Source: Sistotremastrum niveocremeum HHB9708 (taxonomy: Eukaryota; Basidiomycota; Agaricomycetes; Sistotremastrales; Sistotremastraceae). From it: DNA of 64,000 bases. A program made the position numbers and the translations under genes. A model generated the notes under the pieces. It made no database searches. It was not told the DNA's origin and worked only from the letters and a program-made list of their open reading frames with translations. The stretch spans positions 266,939-330,938 of the forward strand of contig KV419426.1 in the NCBI GenBank assembly GCA_001630475.1, written 5' to 3'. Below are positions 13,060 through 25,205 of this stretch, one piece after another; within the stretch, counting starts at the first letter, position 1, and the number at the start of each line of letters is the position of its first letter.

Positions 13060-14818
13060 ATGGAGGAACTCTGGGCGACTCTCAATGACAATGCAGACAA
13101 GATGGAAAAGTTTTCCCATCAAGGGCGGGCAGATCCGGGGAAGTCGGTCAAGGAAACAGTGGAGGAGAGACTCTTGCTAGCAAGGGAGGCAAACCGGAAC
13201 AATGTTCTTTTTGGACTTGGAGGTGGTTTTGCTGCTCAAGGGATGGCTGATACAAATGAAGCGCCATCTCCAATTGGCATGATGCATTCTGTCAACCTGT
13301 TGAGAAAAATAGTTATTGAAGATTACGATGGTGGGGCTGCTCCTGACTTTTCTCAGGTGAGTAAGACTTATATTCAACTTGTTTAATCCTCCTCTTAAGA
13401 CATTCTCTAATGTAGGTGCCACCTCTTTTATCCCGTATCAGGGAGCTGTTCCGAGTTTTCTATAATTTCAAAGTGACCTCGATAAGAACGCCTGATTTGA
13501 TACTCTGCGACTTCGATCACGTCTTCGACGTCTCCGTCATCATGCATGAAGTTGGCCTAACACTACAACTCGACCCTCCCCGTCTTCAAGCCTTGATGGA
13601 CCAGATCGGCGACGAATTCGAGAAGGTTGTCTTGGATACCGAGCCAGATGTAGGCCCATATCGCGAGGCTACTGCAGAATACATGGATATGTATGGTATT
13701 AAACCTTCGGGACAAGTTTACTGGAGACTTTTCAGGATGTTCGAGAAAGCAAACGAGGACGACGCTGTGTACGCTACCGGTTGGTTCTACATCGATATCC
13801 TCGTGGCCTTCATGCTCGGAACTGCGGAAACTGCAGAACAGAAAAGACTGCAGAAAAAGGCGTTGGAGAAGCTGGTGTTTTGGTCATGCGATAAGAAGAT
13901 TCGGGGTGCTTTTGGCGATTGCTTGGCTGATTCTATGAGGCCAATTTATTGGGATAATGATTTGCTGACAAGATTTTGTCAAGCGGGAGGTCTTGGTGCG
14001 ATACTGGGAGATGGTGTGCGTCTCGATAACAACCCTCACTGATCATCTGTCACTAAACAGATTATCTAGGGCATGAATGTTTCCAGTGGTATTGCCGGGA
14101 CCGCCATTCGCACGTTACCTGATGCTGTATGGGATATGGAGTCAGATAATTCGCTGCCTACTACCTCAAAGTTGCTATTGGATCTCGGGGAGATGTCTAA
14201 GCACCGAACGGTAAGCTCTTGCACTTTCCTCATGATCCAATTAACTAAATAGTCTATCTGTAGGCAGACGATATCTTCCTATACGGCTGTCATAACATAT
14301 ACAAGCGTTATGGAATTGCGCCCTTCATCCGTGCAGGAGAAAGTGACGAATGGCATGAACCTGAGTTCTTCTGCTATGTCGCTCAACGACTTCAAGATGA
14401 AGGACTCCCGTCGAGAACTGAAGAGGAGTGGAAGAAGCTTCTTGGGGACTTCAGAAAAATGCCTGTGACTGTTCGAGGTCGCTATCGATGGAGTGGACTC
14501 GATTCCGCAGGAAGATGGCAGTTCATCGATTACTATGGTTGTGATAACCGCGATTGCTCCGAGAAGGCCGAACTCCTTCGCCATTGTCAGCGTCCAACAG
14601 GAGACGAGGCGATTAACAAGGAGATGGATAGGCGGCTGTATGAGTGGGGAAAGAATATGGTCATCTGCGACGCCTGTCGCAGTAAGCCATATTGCGGCGT
14701 AAATTGCCAGCAGGCCGCGGCGTCTTCGCATGCAGCGCGATGTGCTCTGATACAAAGGCGACAGAACCAGGCTATAAATCCTCCCCCTGCGGATCCAATG
14801 GGATGGTTTCAGGAGTAA
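13060..14818 (+). CDS. MYND zinc-finger protein, array member 5
   Basis: Fifth + strand paralogue, with a short N-terminus (MEELWATLNDNADKMEKF) directly before the shared block SVKETVEERL and GGGFAAQGM. Exon 1 ends near 13357 at a GTGAGT donor. Exon 2 starts at the AG before VPPLLSRIRELFRVFYNFKV and contains LTLQLDPPRL and SMRPIYWDNDLLTRFC. Later exons give LPDAVWDME and IFLYGCHNIYKRYGIAPF. The finger has CDNRDC, CDAC, YCGVNC and H-x3-C. The gene ends at 14818 with a Pro-rich tail. It starts about 225 bp after MYND-4, across a spacer that belongs to the inverted duplication. Confidence 0.8.
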
Positions 14819-15139
14819 TCACATTTTTGAGTTATCATGATCTTACTAGTTGTAGTCGTAGTTTCTTTGGCTGCTAGTGCTAGCCGTGTTTTTCTTTGCA
14901 CTTATCCAACTCTTCTGCGATGTCTTGAGAGTCACAGCTAAGACCACTGTTATTTGTGAGATTATGCGAAGAAAGGCTATATTCAGATTGTGCTCTGAGG
15001 CAAAGACCGGTGATGCTAAAAGATGACCGAAAAGCCCGAGGGGCTCGGAGAAAGTCGGGAAGGGGAAGATAATCTTAGCGACGGTGACACTACTCCGAAA
15101 ATAGAAAGCAGCCCTTGATCCCCTCTCTCCTCATCGACA
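14819..15139. other. Spacer between MYND-5 and AGC kinase
   Basis: No gene seen; presumed kinase promoter and short leader. Confidence 0.4.
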
Positions 15140-17318
15140 ATGCTCGGAAAACTGGCATCTGCAAAACGTACGCATATTCACATTATTTTATTCACATTTA
15201 CCAACTCGATATCCAGGAAAAGATAACGGGAATGGCTCGTCGACGCCTGTGCCGTCTCGCCCAACGACCCCTCGCCCACCTGTCCCTATGGCCGTCGACT
15301 CACACCCTATCTCTCATTCAAACTCGAACTCAAATCTGAATGGAAATGGCAGCAATGGGACCAGCTCGACAGAGTTTCGGACAGGAATGCTCACCATCCG
15401 TATCTTCAGCGGTCGAAATCTTCATTTACCTCCCGGCGTTGGGCTCCCCGATGCCATCAAACAAGCCTTATCGCACCATGCACCTGGCCATGCACACAAG
15501 CAGAGCAGAGGTGGTAACAGAGATAGTCTAAGAAGAGATCGAGCGAGCTGGTGGTTGCCCTATGTCGTTCTTGAATTCGACAAGAACCAGATCTTGGTCG
15601 ATGCTTTGGGCGGAACGATTGATTCGCCTCAATGGCTGTATAAAGCCCACTTGTACGTTTTATCACCGTTTGAAGATTCTCTCTTGATTCTGGACGAGCT
15701 GACTGGATGATTTGTATAGCGACGTCTCGCGAACGAGTACGATATCCGTATCTGCCTACTTCCGCACTGCACCCTGCATCCCCGGCACATCCACAAACGA
15801 CATGGGAAACGATCTCTTGATTGCCCGCATCGACCTCATCCCATCATTCGACTCTCCCAATACCTCCGATAAATGGTACACATCCTCTCCACCATCGACC
15901 GGCGAATTCCACCTCCAAATATCGTTCAAACCCTCCCATGCCCAATCGCATACAATCGAGGATTTCGAATTGTTGAAAGTCATCGGAAAAGGCTCGTTTG
16001 GGAAGGTGATGCAAGTTAGGAAGAAGGATACGAGTCGGATATATGCGCTTAAAACGATCAGGAAGGCGCATATTGCCAGTCGGCCGGGGGAGATTACACA
16101 TATTCTCGCGGAGAGGACCGTGTTGGCATTGGTCAACAATCCGTTCATCGTTCCTCTCAAATTCTCCTTTCAAAATCGGGACAAGCTGTACCTCGTCATG
16201 TCCTTCGGTATGTCCAGAATTCTCTCCCCTCCTATGTGAACCCTTGTTGACAAATGGAATAGTGAACGGCGGCGAACTCTTCTATCACCTACAACGAGAG
16301 GGCAAATTCGACGAACACCGATCAAGGTTCTATGCCGCAGAACTTCTCTGTGCTCTCGAGCACCTCCATTCATTCAACGTCGTATACAGGTACATCTCCT
16401 CTTCCTCACTCGCTTCACTTTGATTAGTATACTGACAACAATATTGCAGAGATCTCAAACCCGAGAACATTTTGTTAGATTTTACGGGACATATCGCTCT
16501 TTGCGACTTCGGTACGCTTGCCTCTCATCCGACGCCGATCCTGTCTAACCCACGATGTAGGCTTGTGTAAACTCAACATGTCCGAATCCGAAAAGACGAA
16601 CAGTAAGTCTTCCTCATCATCGAGATTGAAAGACGAAACCGAGATTGATTTACTCTCAACAGCATTCTGCGGGACACCCGAATATATCGCGCCGGAGTTA
16701 CTTGAGAATCAGGGATATACCAAGACGGTAGATTGGTGGACACTCGGAGTGTTGATATACGAGATGATGGTACGTCTCCTGCTTCTCCGTGCACATGAAA
16801 GAGATATCAATGCTAATATGACGATCTTGCAGACGGGCTTGCCACCTTTCTACGACGAAAACGTCAACACAATGTATCAACGAATCCTCCACGACCCCCT
16901 CCGCTTCCCCACCGACCCTCCTCTCTCACGCGAAGCGACATCCCTCATCTCCTCCCTCCTAATCCGCAACCCCGCCCACCGCCTTGGCGCCACACCCCCC
17001 TTCTCCTCGCACCACCACTCCCACTACCCCGGCGCTCCCGCATCAGGCGGAGCCCAAGCTATAAAATCCCACCCTTTCTTCGCATCAATCAACTTCCCTC
17101 TCCTCCTCGCTAAACAAATTCCACCACCTTTCAAACCATCCGTTTCCTCCGTTCTGGATGTAGCGAATTTCGATTCGGAATTTACGAATGAGGAAGTGGT
17201 GGATAGTGTTGTGGAAGGTCAGGGTGATTATTTGACGCAGACCGTTCAGGAGAGGTTTATTGGGTTTTCGTATGCTGGTCCTGGGGTTGGGGAGGGCGCT
17301 GGGGGCAGTGTCGGGTGA
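15140..17318 (+). CDS. AGC-family protein kinase, Ypk1/Gad8 (SGK) type
   Basis: Ser/Thr kinase of the TORC2-Ypk1 branch, expected to control membrane sphingolipid homeostasis and stress responses. Exon 1 is only 28 nt (15140-15167, MLGKLASAK); the next exon starts at 15217 and continues [21 protein letters not shown]2-like domain ([13 protein letters not shown] through the region before [16 protein letters not shown]) precedes the kinase domain. Visible motifs are VGKG-type glycine loop [11 protein letters not shown] lysine, [16 protein letters not shown] split by an intron, activation loop [12 protein letters not shown] (target of PDK1), turn-motif region LTQTVQERF and hydrophobic motif FIGFSY (TORC2 site). 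At least seven small introns are visible. It could instead be the Sch9 branch, which also has a C2 domain, but FIGFSY and the N-terminus favour Ypk1/Gad8. Confidence 0.9.
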
Positions 17319-17818
17319 GCTTATCCTTTGATTTTTGCTGTTGTGTTTTCTTGTGTCATTTTTGAATCTTGGCGCCGGTGTGCCACAGTGAAAGATGTTT
17401 CCCAGTTCGATGGGCGTGTTATATATGGACATTGTTTGATTTCGCGCTTATCATTAACGTTCTGTTCTTTATTTATCTTTCTTATTTGTACCATTTGTAC
17501 AACTGTCTTGCACTGGGCTGTGGATCAGCACCGGTTCTGTATTTTTTTAGCGTTTGTACTGGCCGAGTTGTGAAGAACAAGCTTAAGGCTGCGGTTGATC
17601 TGTGTCATTGCCTAGCCACTTCGAATATTAAATTTACTAAATATCATTATTCGATAACAAAGATAACTACCAGATAACAAAGTGCAAGAAAGCTCGTCTA
17701 CTTCGCAACGACACGGAAAGACTTAAGAAACGACAAAGGACTCTTCGGATGCCCAACAAAGCACAAAGAACGAACGTGAGTAAAGATCGGGGAAGAAGAT
17801 TACAACAAACGAAAGAAA
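17319..17818. other. Convergent 3' intergenic region
   Basis: Lies between the converging AGC kinase and Ser/Pro-rich genes. Nothing else recognised. Confidence 0.4.
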
Positions 17819-19982
17819 TCACGCCGCGAAACGGACCTTCATACCCAAACTATCAGACGACCCATTCCGATTCCCATACGCAGATCGACCAGCGACCCCA
17901 GGACCCAACCTTCCACCATTAGCTTCAAGCCTCTGCAGATCAATCCTCTGTAAAAACCGTTCTCTATATTCCTTGCTCAATTGATCAGAGAGGAAAGGCG
18001 TCGTGCCGTCGTATGAAGCTGTTGAGTATGCTGAGTATCGGCCTTCTTCGTCATCCGCTTCGCCTTCGCGTTCGACTTTGAGCCGATCTGCGGTGACCGG
18101 GATAGACGTGGGTTTACGAGGGGGGATGGGAAGAGATGAAGGTGGGATGGCAGATATAGACGAAGGGATAGGAGGGAGGGACGATTTAGGCTTCTGAGAG
18201 CTCATCGTCATATTCCCTATCCCTTTCTTTCCGCCGCTCCCTGTGCCGGTACCAGTACCAGTGCCGATACCCGCTATGATGTCAAAGGCACCAATCGAGC
18301 TATCACCTACGCCAGACCCAGAACCTTCGTTTGAAAAGGATGTACGTCCACTTGAAAAAGGACTAATATCATCACTTGATAACCCTCTTTGGTAAAGCTG
18401 ATAAAGCCCATCTCCATCACCGTCTCCTTCCAAAGCCCCAGAGCCAGCTCTGAACGCAGGTTCAGGCGACCGCGAAGGGGAACGAGAAAGCGATGAAGCC
18501 TGCCCGGGAGAAGATGAAGGAAGTGATCCGTCGCGGAGGAGGATCTCTCGATATCTCGCTACGCCAACTCGGGGATCCTTTCCGGCCTTTCGTCGAATAC
18601 TGCTTCTCCCTCTAACCAACGACGCCCCGCCAGTAGTGTTCGAATGAGAAGTATCAGAAGATATCCAATCTTCAGATGAGGGCGCTGAATCTGACGTATC
18701 TACGTCCGATGCATCGGGCGTATTCGGATTGGGGAGAAGTTGAAGTTGAGTAGGAGGGGGAGATGGGGATGCGGGTGGTAGAAGAGGACGTGTAGGGAAG
18801 GCTGGTTGTCTACCGCGTTGTATTTTAGGAATGGGCTGGGAGAAGAGCGATGAACTAGGTGGGAGGGTGGCTTTGTAGGGTTGATATTCTTCTAGGAGTG
18901 GTGTTGGAGGGAGGAGGTTGAGGGCAGGAGCGCTAATATTCAATGAGGATGCACTTCCGGCTGCCACGGTCGGTGTTAGGGATGAGGATGGTGGAGAAGG
19001 GAGCACTTTCGTGGTTGAGGTCGAAGAAGTTAGTGTGAGAGGGGTAATGTTGGGATATCGCGTCAAATCTCGTGATGGAACGGCTGGCGGTGGTGTTGAA
19101 GTCGAAGTCGCAGATGTGAAATCGGAATGCAATGACGGCGAGGAAGCCGAATGAGAGATAGCACCTCGCATGATACTGGAAGTGGAAGCTGATCTAGTCG
19201 GAGACATGTGTCTTGCTGAATTAGCTCGTGAAAGCGAGCTCTCCATTGTCGGAGAGGAGGGCTGTCTGTATCGTCCAGCGATAGGAAGAGAGGGGACCTT
19301 TGGAATGGGCGGGGGTGACGATGGTGCCACCCGGACACCGTGTCCATCCTTTTCTTCTCTATTTCTGCTTCTCTCTCGCGACTTGGATCGATTGGTGAAC
19401 CTGGGAAGCCGGAAATTACGGGATCTAGAGCTCGAACGACCCCGGTCGCCGCGCTCGCGCTCGACCTGGCGAGATTCGGGCGCCTGATATGGAAGGGGTT
19501 TAGAAATGTCCTCGGTTGCGATATGTTCGATTCCAAGCGACGACGCATTAGTCCGCGCTCGACCGGAAATTGATTGATTCAAGCTCTGCTTGAACTTGTT
19601 CAGCATTTTCTCCTTGAGACCAATTTCAGTTGACTTCGGTGGCTTGATGAGCTCATGCGGAAGAGGTGGAAGTTCGGTCTTCTCGGATGGAGGAGGCAAA
19701 TGAGTGCTGAGGTGTTTGTACTATTCAAGGAATCAGATTGGCGTCTTCGGATAGAATTTGTGCCTTACCACATTCATACTGGGATCTAGGATAGGAATGA
19801 GGGAGGGAGGGAGCTTGGTATCGTCGTCCAAGGTGTCGGTGAGGAACTAGAGGTGAGGGTTAGTTGCAAGTGTGTCCTAGTGACAAGCACGCACGAACCA
19901 CATTGGTATCAAGCCTTAACCCCGAGTCATCTGGAAGAGTCTCTACCCTCCATCCAGTCATTAACGATGAGTCCCGCACCAT
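17819..19982 (-). CDS. Ser/Pro-rich, largely disordered protein
   Basis: Function not recognised. The main exon (17819 to about 19720) encodes over 600 residues of Ser, Pro, Thr and Gly-rich sequence with an Arg/Ser patch (RSKSRERSRNREE), polyglycine-Thr stretches and a C-terminus GMKVRFAA. Two short upstream exons can be joined on the minus strand. One begins at the ATG complementary to 19980-19982 and encodes MVRDSSLMTGWRVETLPDD; the other encodes FLTDTLDDDTKLPPSLIPI and leads into the STHLPPPSEKTELPPL of the large exon. The small folded-looking N-terminus plus a long disordered tail suggests a scaffold or signalling adaptor, but this is inference. Exon joins are moderately sure. Confidence 0.6.
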
Positions 19983-20478
19983 CTTTGAAATAAGTGCCTT
20001 TCAAAGGCGTCGAAAACGAAAGAAAAAAAAAGAGAGAGGAAGCGATGAACAGGGAAAGGACAGACAAGCTGAAGAACAGCAACCCAAGAGTCTTGTAGCG
20101 TCCTCAGATACTAGACATTGTCGGTAACGAGCAACATGGATATGACGAAGGCATGTCGCCAGTTGTCATGCTGTCTCGGGGCGGAAAGAGCAGGTTTGCA
20201 CGTGTTCTTAGCTTTTGAAATTCATGTCGGACTTCTCACGGTCGTCTAATCTTCTTGGACTCGTTGCTATCTCCTCCGGCCTTCGGGGTCGTGTAGTAAC
20301 TTTCTTGGTATCGAGCTAAGCGTTCCGTTGCCTTTGCAGGCTTCGCTTGGTATGAACTCGCTAATGACGGCATATGCCGAAAGTGTTCAATCCCGATCAC
20401 TTGAGATCCCTAACACATGTAATCGCGGGGGGATTCATTACCTTCCAAAGGCAGAAAAAAAATCCAAAAGTTAAGTAA
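19983..20478. other. Intergenic region, Ser/Pro-rich gene to MYND-6
   Basis: About 0.5 kb with a purine-rich stretch near 20005-20060. No gene recognised. Confidence 0.4.
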
Positions 20479-22431
20479 CTACGCATCCGTGACCTTGGTC
20501 TCGTCTCTGTACTTGGTCCACATTTCCCTTCTCTTCTTTTCCTCCTTACATTGTGTCTTATGAGTCGGCCAAGCAGTCTGCTGACACTCGCGACAACAGT
20601 ACACAACCAGACGACAGCCAGTGCAGCCCTTCAGCTTCTCTCCCCAACCTCTCAGGCGTTCTTCAACAGCGACGGGAGGCTCGCGAGATCCTTTCTTATT
20701 GAAATCCCGAACCATAATCAGCGCTTTCATCTCCTTGCAATTGGAATTGGCACATCCGTAATTTTCGATACAGTCCCAAAGTCCGGCTGAACTCAGGTTA
20801 GACCATTTCCACTGCCGTTCTGTGTCGGCACGTAGCAAGAGAAAGTCGCCAAGAAGTTTGTGCCAGTCCTCTCTAGTTTGAAGACGGAGGTTCTCGCTCT
20901 CGATCCGTTTACTGATGTAGTAAAGCGTGATTGGATCGCTCCATTTTCGGTTCTTGTATTTGCGTTGGAATGGCGCCAATCCATAGGTGTGAAAAATCTT
21001 GAAACAGAGCTCTTTCATGGTGGTAAAACCGACGTTCCGATTTAAGAATAGTGGAGCCTCGATAATGAGAGTAGTTAGCTTCTCGTCTGCTACGAATACG
21101 AGAAACGTCTTACTCCATCGATCGTTTCGGTCCTTTCTGCCAAAGTTGCTAGCGCCTCCGTGAGATTGAAAAGTCCCTTTGCATCCCAATCTAGGACTGG
21201 CAGTAACCATTCGGACTGTCGAAGCAGTTCCCACAGAGCGAAATGTGCGATTTCGTCAACTTGCGGGACCCTCTTTACGACGATCAGAACATCTCTAACT
21301 TTTCATATCTATCACTCACCAAATGTCGTACAATCGCCGATAACCCTCCCCTCTCACAAAACTCCCGACACAGCGCCTGATCCCAATAAACAGGTCTCAT
21401 GCAATCAGCCAAAGCATCCTTGATAACCTGTGGTAAGACCATACTCGAAGACCACTGTACGAATCGAGACATAGCTTTCCCTCGTCGACGTTTGTTATCT
21501 TCCGTATCAGGAGGTAAGAGTAAATATGCCATTAGCAAATTTCCATAAAAGAGCACAGTGGCATAAGCCGGGTGATCTCTTCCTCCCATTTCTCGAGCTG
21601 CATCTTCGTTAAATGGAGTAATATCGAGCTGCGAGAGAGCATCCGCTAATGTGTCGACGGATGGTTCGACTAACTCGTTCTCCATTGCGATGAGTCGGGC
21701 GGCGCCGATGTCTAGAGGTTCATCTAGGACTAGTAAGTCCATTTCGAGACCGCATGCGTTTAGGAGATCTTGGAAACTTGGAGGATCGAGTTGAAGCAAC
21801 ATTCCTAGATGGTGTAGTGGGAACGCTACGTCGTAGAGTAATTCGAAATCACAATATGCGAGATCTGGTGACTTTCGAGCGTGGATTAGACCATCGGTAT
21901 ACGTTCGGAGGAGTGATCTGATTCTCCACAATAACGATGGAACCTGTCCGCAGACAAACATAACATTGAATTTGAAGTTTAGCAAAGGAAAATTGGAAAA
22001 CACACCGAAGCAAGTTTCTCTTTCTTCCTCTCCGAATAATCCTTATCAATAATCCTCTCCAACCTCATCACACAATCCATAACCCCATCCTGCACCGGCG
22101 GCTCCTCCATCCTCACAATCCCCGGCGCACTCAAAATATCCGAACAAGCATTCACCCCAGGCGTATTAAACACCCCATGAGCAAGCGCACATCTCTTCTC
22201 CACCTTCCTCCTCAACTCTATCGGTTCAACACAATCTTTATCGCATTTATGTCCTTTGAGTTGTTTGAGGACGGAGTGAGGCGCGCCCAATCGCTGGCCT
22301 CTCGTTACGAGGCCTGCGAGCTTTCGCTCGGTTGAGACTTTTTCCATGCGGAAGACTTGTCTTGCGATGAAGTCGAGGGGTAAGACCTCTTCCCCTGGGT
22401 CTGTCATGGTCTCTGTCGCTGTGGATGACAT
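20479..22431 (-). CDS. MYND zinc-finger protein, array member 6 (most divergent)
   Basis: First minus-strand paralogue and the least similar. Starts MSSTATETMTDPGEEVLPLD at 22431. Shared blocks are weaker: EEPPVQDGVMDCVMRLERII, VPSLLWRIRSLLRTY, LAYCDFELLYDVAFPLHHLG, LLQLDPPSF, CMRPVYWDQALCREFC and GGLSAIVR. The final exon has IFHTYGLAPFQRKYKNRKWSDP and the finger ligands CANSNC, CTGC, YCCREC and H-x3-C, then a Lys/Arg-rich tail ending at 20479. At least four exons are needed. Its divergence and isolated position between unrelated genes suggest that it is an old array member rather than part of the recent inverted duplication. Confidence 0.75.
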
Positions 22432-22958
22432 GGCGGCTGCAGCTGACGGTGGTACCGTCGAGGATCAGCTGAAGCTGCCTGATTTTCAGGTGAATGAAGG
22501 CTGCAGGCTGCTCCCTTGAACACGTTGGCCGGTATGGGTATTGGATAATTTCGGGAGAGGTCCTGAGGCCTCACTCGCTCAGATACTGTGCTGACTTTCC
22601 AGACGGACGCGTTTTCCAAGTTATTACGTCCATGAGAACACACTAAAGCTCGCTTCGCCCAAGTGATCGAGATGAAACGCTCAACTCGGCCATCTCGAGC
22701 TATAGCCGAGGTCTCGACCAAAAAATCGAAAATCCAACCGGCTTGCTAGCCAGTTCAGTTATATCGAAGAAATCCTTTAGTAAAAATCACAACGAAGGGT
22801 GAACACAAATATAACTGGATAATAAGCTAGGGAAGACAGGACGATGTAGCAAAGCAAGACTCAGACAATTAGATGACGATGATATCCGGATACATAGAAA
22901 GAACTTTTCTCTACGACCTATCCCTGGCATCAACACCAGGAACATGGGCCAAAACTCA
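22432..22958. other. Spacer between MYND-6 and PfkB gene
   Basis: Contains the MYND-6 promoter and the PfkB 3' end. No other feature recognised. Confidence 0.4.
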
Positions 22959-24722
22959 CTAGATACTCCATCCGACGCTCCTCATTTCGTCCTTCAATCC
23001 TCCAAAGCCTCCATAAGAGCTTGCCGTAGCCTCACGAGCAGCAGCACCTTTCCTTCTGGCTTTTCGTCCTGAGAGCTCCGTAGCAAACCTAGCCCAAGAT
23101 CAGCAAATTTAGAGCGCAAAAGAGAGAAAGTTAAAACCTCAGGCATTCCTCCAATCGCCATTTACTCCTCTCTCCCTCCATGACGCCCTTCCCTCTTCCA
23201 GTCGTATTCGGGTTCGGAGAAGCCTGAGCAGAAGTCCACGGCGAGCCAGGCAACAGCCCTCTCGTCAATGCGTATATCATCCCAGCCATGAACGCATCAT
23301 GCGTCCCACTCATCATCGGATCGTCCTCGCCCCCATCATCATCCTCTGCATCTCCTCCCCCAGCGCCTCCTGCTCCAGCGCCATTCAGATGCCCCGAAGC
23401 GGGTGGCGGGACACCATCGACGGTATACATGTCCCATCCTGAATCATATCCAGCGCCCATCCCACCACTCCCATGCGTCTGTGCAGAACTAGACGATCGA
23501 TGTCCATCCGCCCAAAAATTACTTCCGGAATGAACGCTCGACACAGGACTTCGTCTTCCGACTAATGTGCCTACCCCCGCAAGATTTTGTTCGATTGGAG
23601 ATCCAGGATCTGAAGATGGAATACCGGGATCGATCCATCCTGATGATTGGAAGTATTCTTTGGTGGGAATGGAAAGGATGGCTGCGCCTCCTTGGGCGCC
23701 TAGACCCCAGTTGACGATGAGGATTGAGTGGGGAGGGGCGAGAGGTGTCATTGAGAGGAGGAAGGGGCGTGGGGAGGTGTAGCCGTGTGACATGGCGTAG
23801 GCTTTTCTAGCTTTGGAATGTTAGATTTTTGATAGTAGGGCAGATAGGGGGACTGACGAGAAGAATATTACATCGACATGAGGGATGAGCTACGGCAGGG
23901 TGGCTGTTAGGAGCGACAAAACCTAATTAAAAGACGAACATACAGCTTCAACCCCTTGCCGACCCTTCTTGCCGACCTCAAGACTGAACACAACCTTGTC
24001 TCTCCACCCTCGGTCTCGAGCCAAACCATCGATACCCTGAAGGTTATTCAAGGTCGTCTTGACGCTTCTCCCTTCAAAATGCAACCACTCGAACGGAGCC
24101 GGATATACCGTCTGAAGGTGAGGAGGGTTTTGAGGGCCAGGACTGACAGAATAATTTTCAGGGACAAGTAAAGGGCCGAGATTTGAGACGAATTCTTCGT
24201 GCGTCAGATCAGGTAAAGGATTGTGCTGCACGACTGTTCGACTTCCGTTGGCTTCTACGAGGACATCAGACCGCCTGCATCCGCGACGAAAGATCTGAGC
24301 TCACTGGATTGAAAAACCCAAGCACCAGGAACACCTGCCCCATTCCAAACTTGACAAAATCTCGTCCTCACACCTCCGCTCTCCAATTCTCTCACTACCG
24401 TCTTCCCTTCATCACCACCTCCGAGTGGCGCAACCAAATTTGACTCCAATCCATCGAATTGCGCCAGACAGCTCAGGATGTTGGGTGCCGAACCACCTCT
24501 CCTGCGCGTCACCGACTGGGCGCGAACCACAGCCGACTCATACGGAAATGAAGGGACGCGGATCGTATGGATCAGAAATAGTGTCCCAGATGCTATAACG
24601 CGTGTTATAGGCCCAGTATAATTCGGTGAGGAAGAGTAGGTTGGATTAGCAGCTGTAGCACTCGACGAGCCGCTCCCAGATGAGTTGGTGGATTCATAAG
24701 TGTTGCCTCGCAGTCGGGACAT
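22959..24722 (-). CDS. PfkB/ribokinase-family carbohydrate kinase
   Basis: Cytosolic sugar or nucleoside kinase of the ribokinase fold, perhaps ketohexokinase-like. The N-terminal part reads FLIHTIRVPSFP, then RRRGGSAPNILSCLAQF (substrate-binding GGxxxN-type block), NLVAPLGGGDEGK and GVPGAWVFQ. A middle exon has FEWLHFEGRSVKTTLNNL, and the C-terminal part has SILIVNWGLGAQGGA and the anion-hole and catalytic motif GTHDAFMAGMIYAL. The family signature is GAGD; here G-T-H-D keeps the catalytic Asp but not the central Ala-Gly. Between the ATP-site block and this motif lies an insertion of about 100 residues rich in Ser and Gly. The last exon ends SVGWSI with the stop at 22959-22961. The start at 24722 is the first family-compatible ATG; an upstream exon is possible. 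Specificity cannot be read from the sequence. Confidence 0.75.
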
Positions 24723-25205
24723 GAGAGAGGCGAAGAAGTGACGAGAAGATTTTCGTGAAGGCGTGTTGGTCGTCGCGTGTCTTGTGAAGGTAAGCAGTTG
24801 CCTGGGACTTTGTACAATTGTTACGTCTCAATCAGTACATCAGACGCCTCATTATAGCTATTCGCTTCCGTTGTACTCACCAAGGTTTCCTTGTCTGGTT
24901 AGATGTGCAGGGACGAGATGTGAATTTGAAGGAGGGCAATAATGATACGACAAAGTAGAATAATACAAGGAAACGAGGCACGCTTAGCCCTGAACACGGA
25001 AATGAAATCTGGCATTGTTCGGTCCGGCTAACAATCTGCCTTCCGGCCGATCCGGAAACCAGGGATCGATTCTCATCGAAGATCGGTTTTTAAACCAGTT
25101 CAGTTCATTACAACGCGAGTACAGAGTCATTATATACTTATAGTGCTAATATCCAATCTGTTCAATAAATCCCGACAAATCCGACCAGCAACCAAGAAAG
25201 AGTGC
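24723..25205. other. Spacer between PfkB gene and MYND-7
   Basis: No gene supported; presumed PfkB promoter and MYND-7 terminator. Confidence 0.4.
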
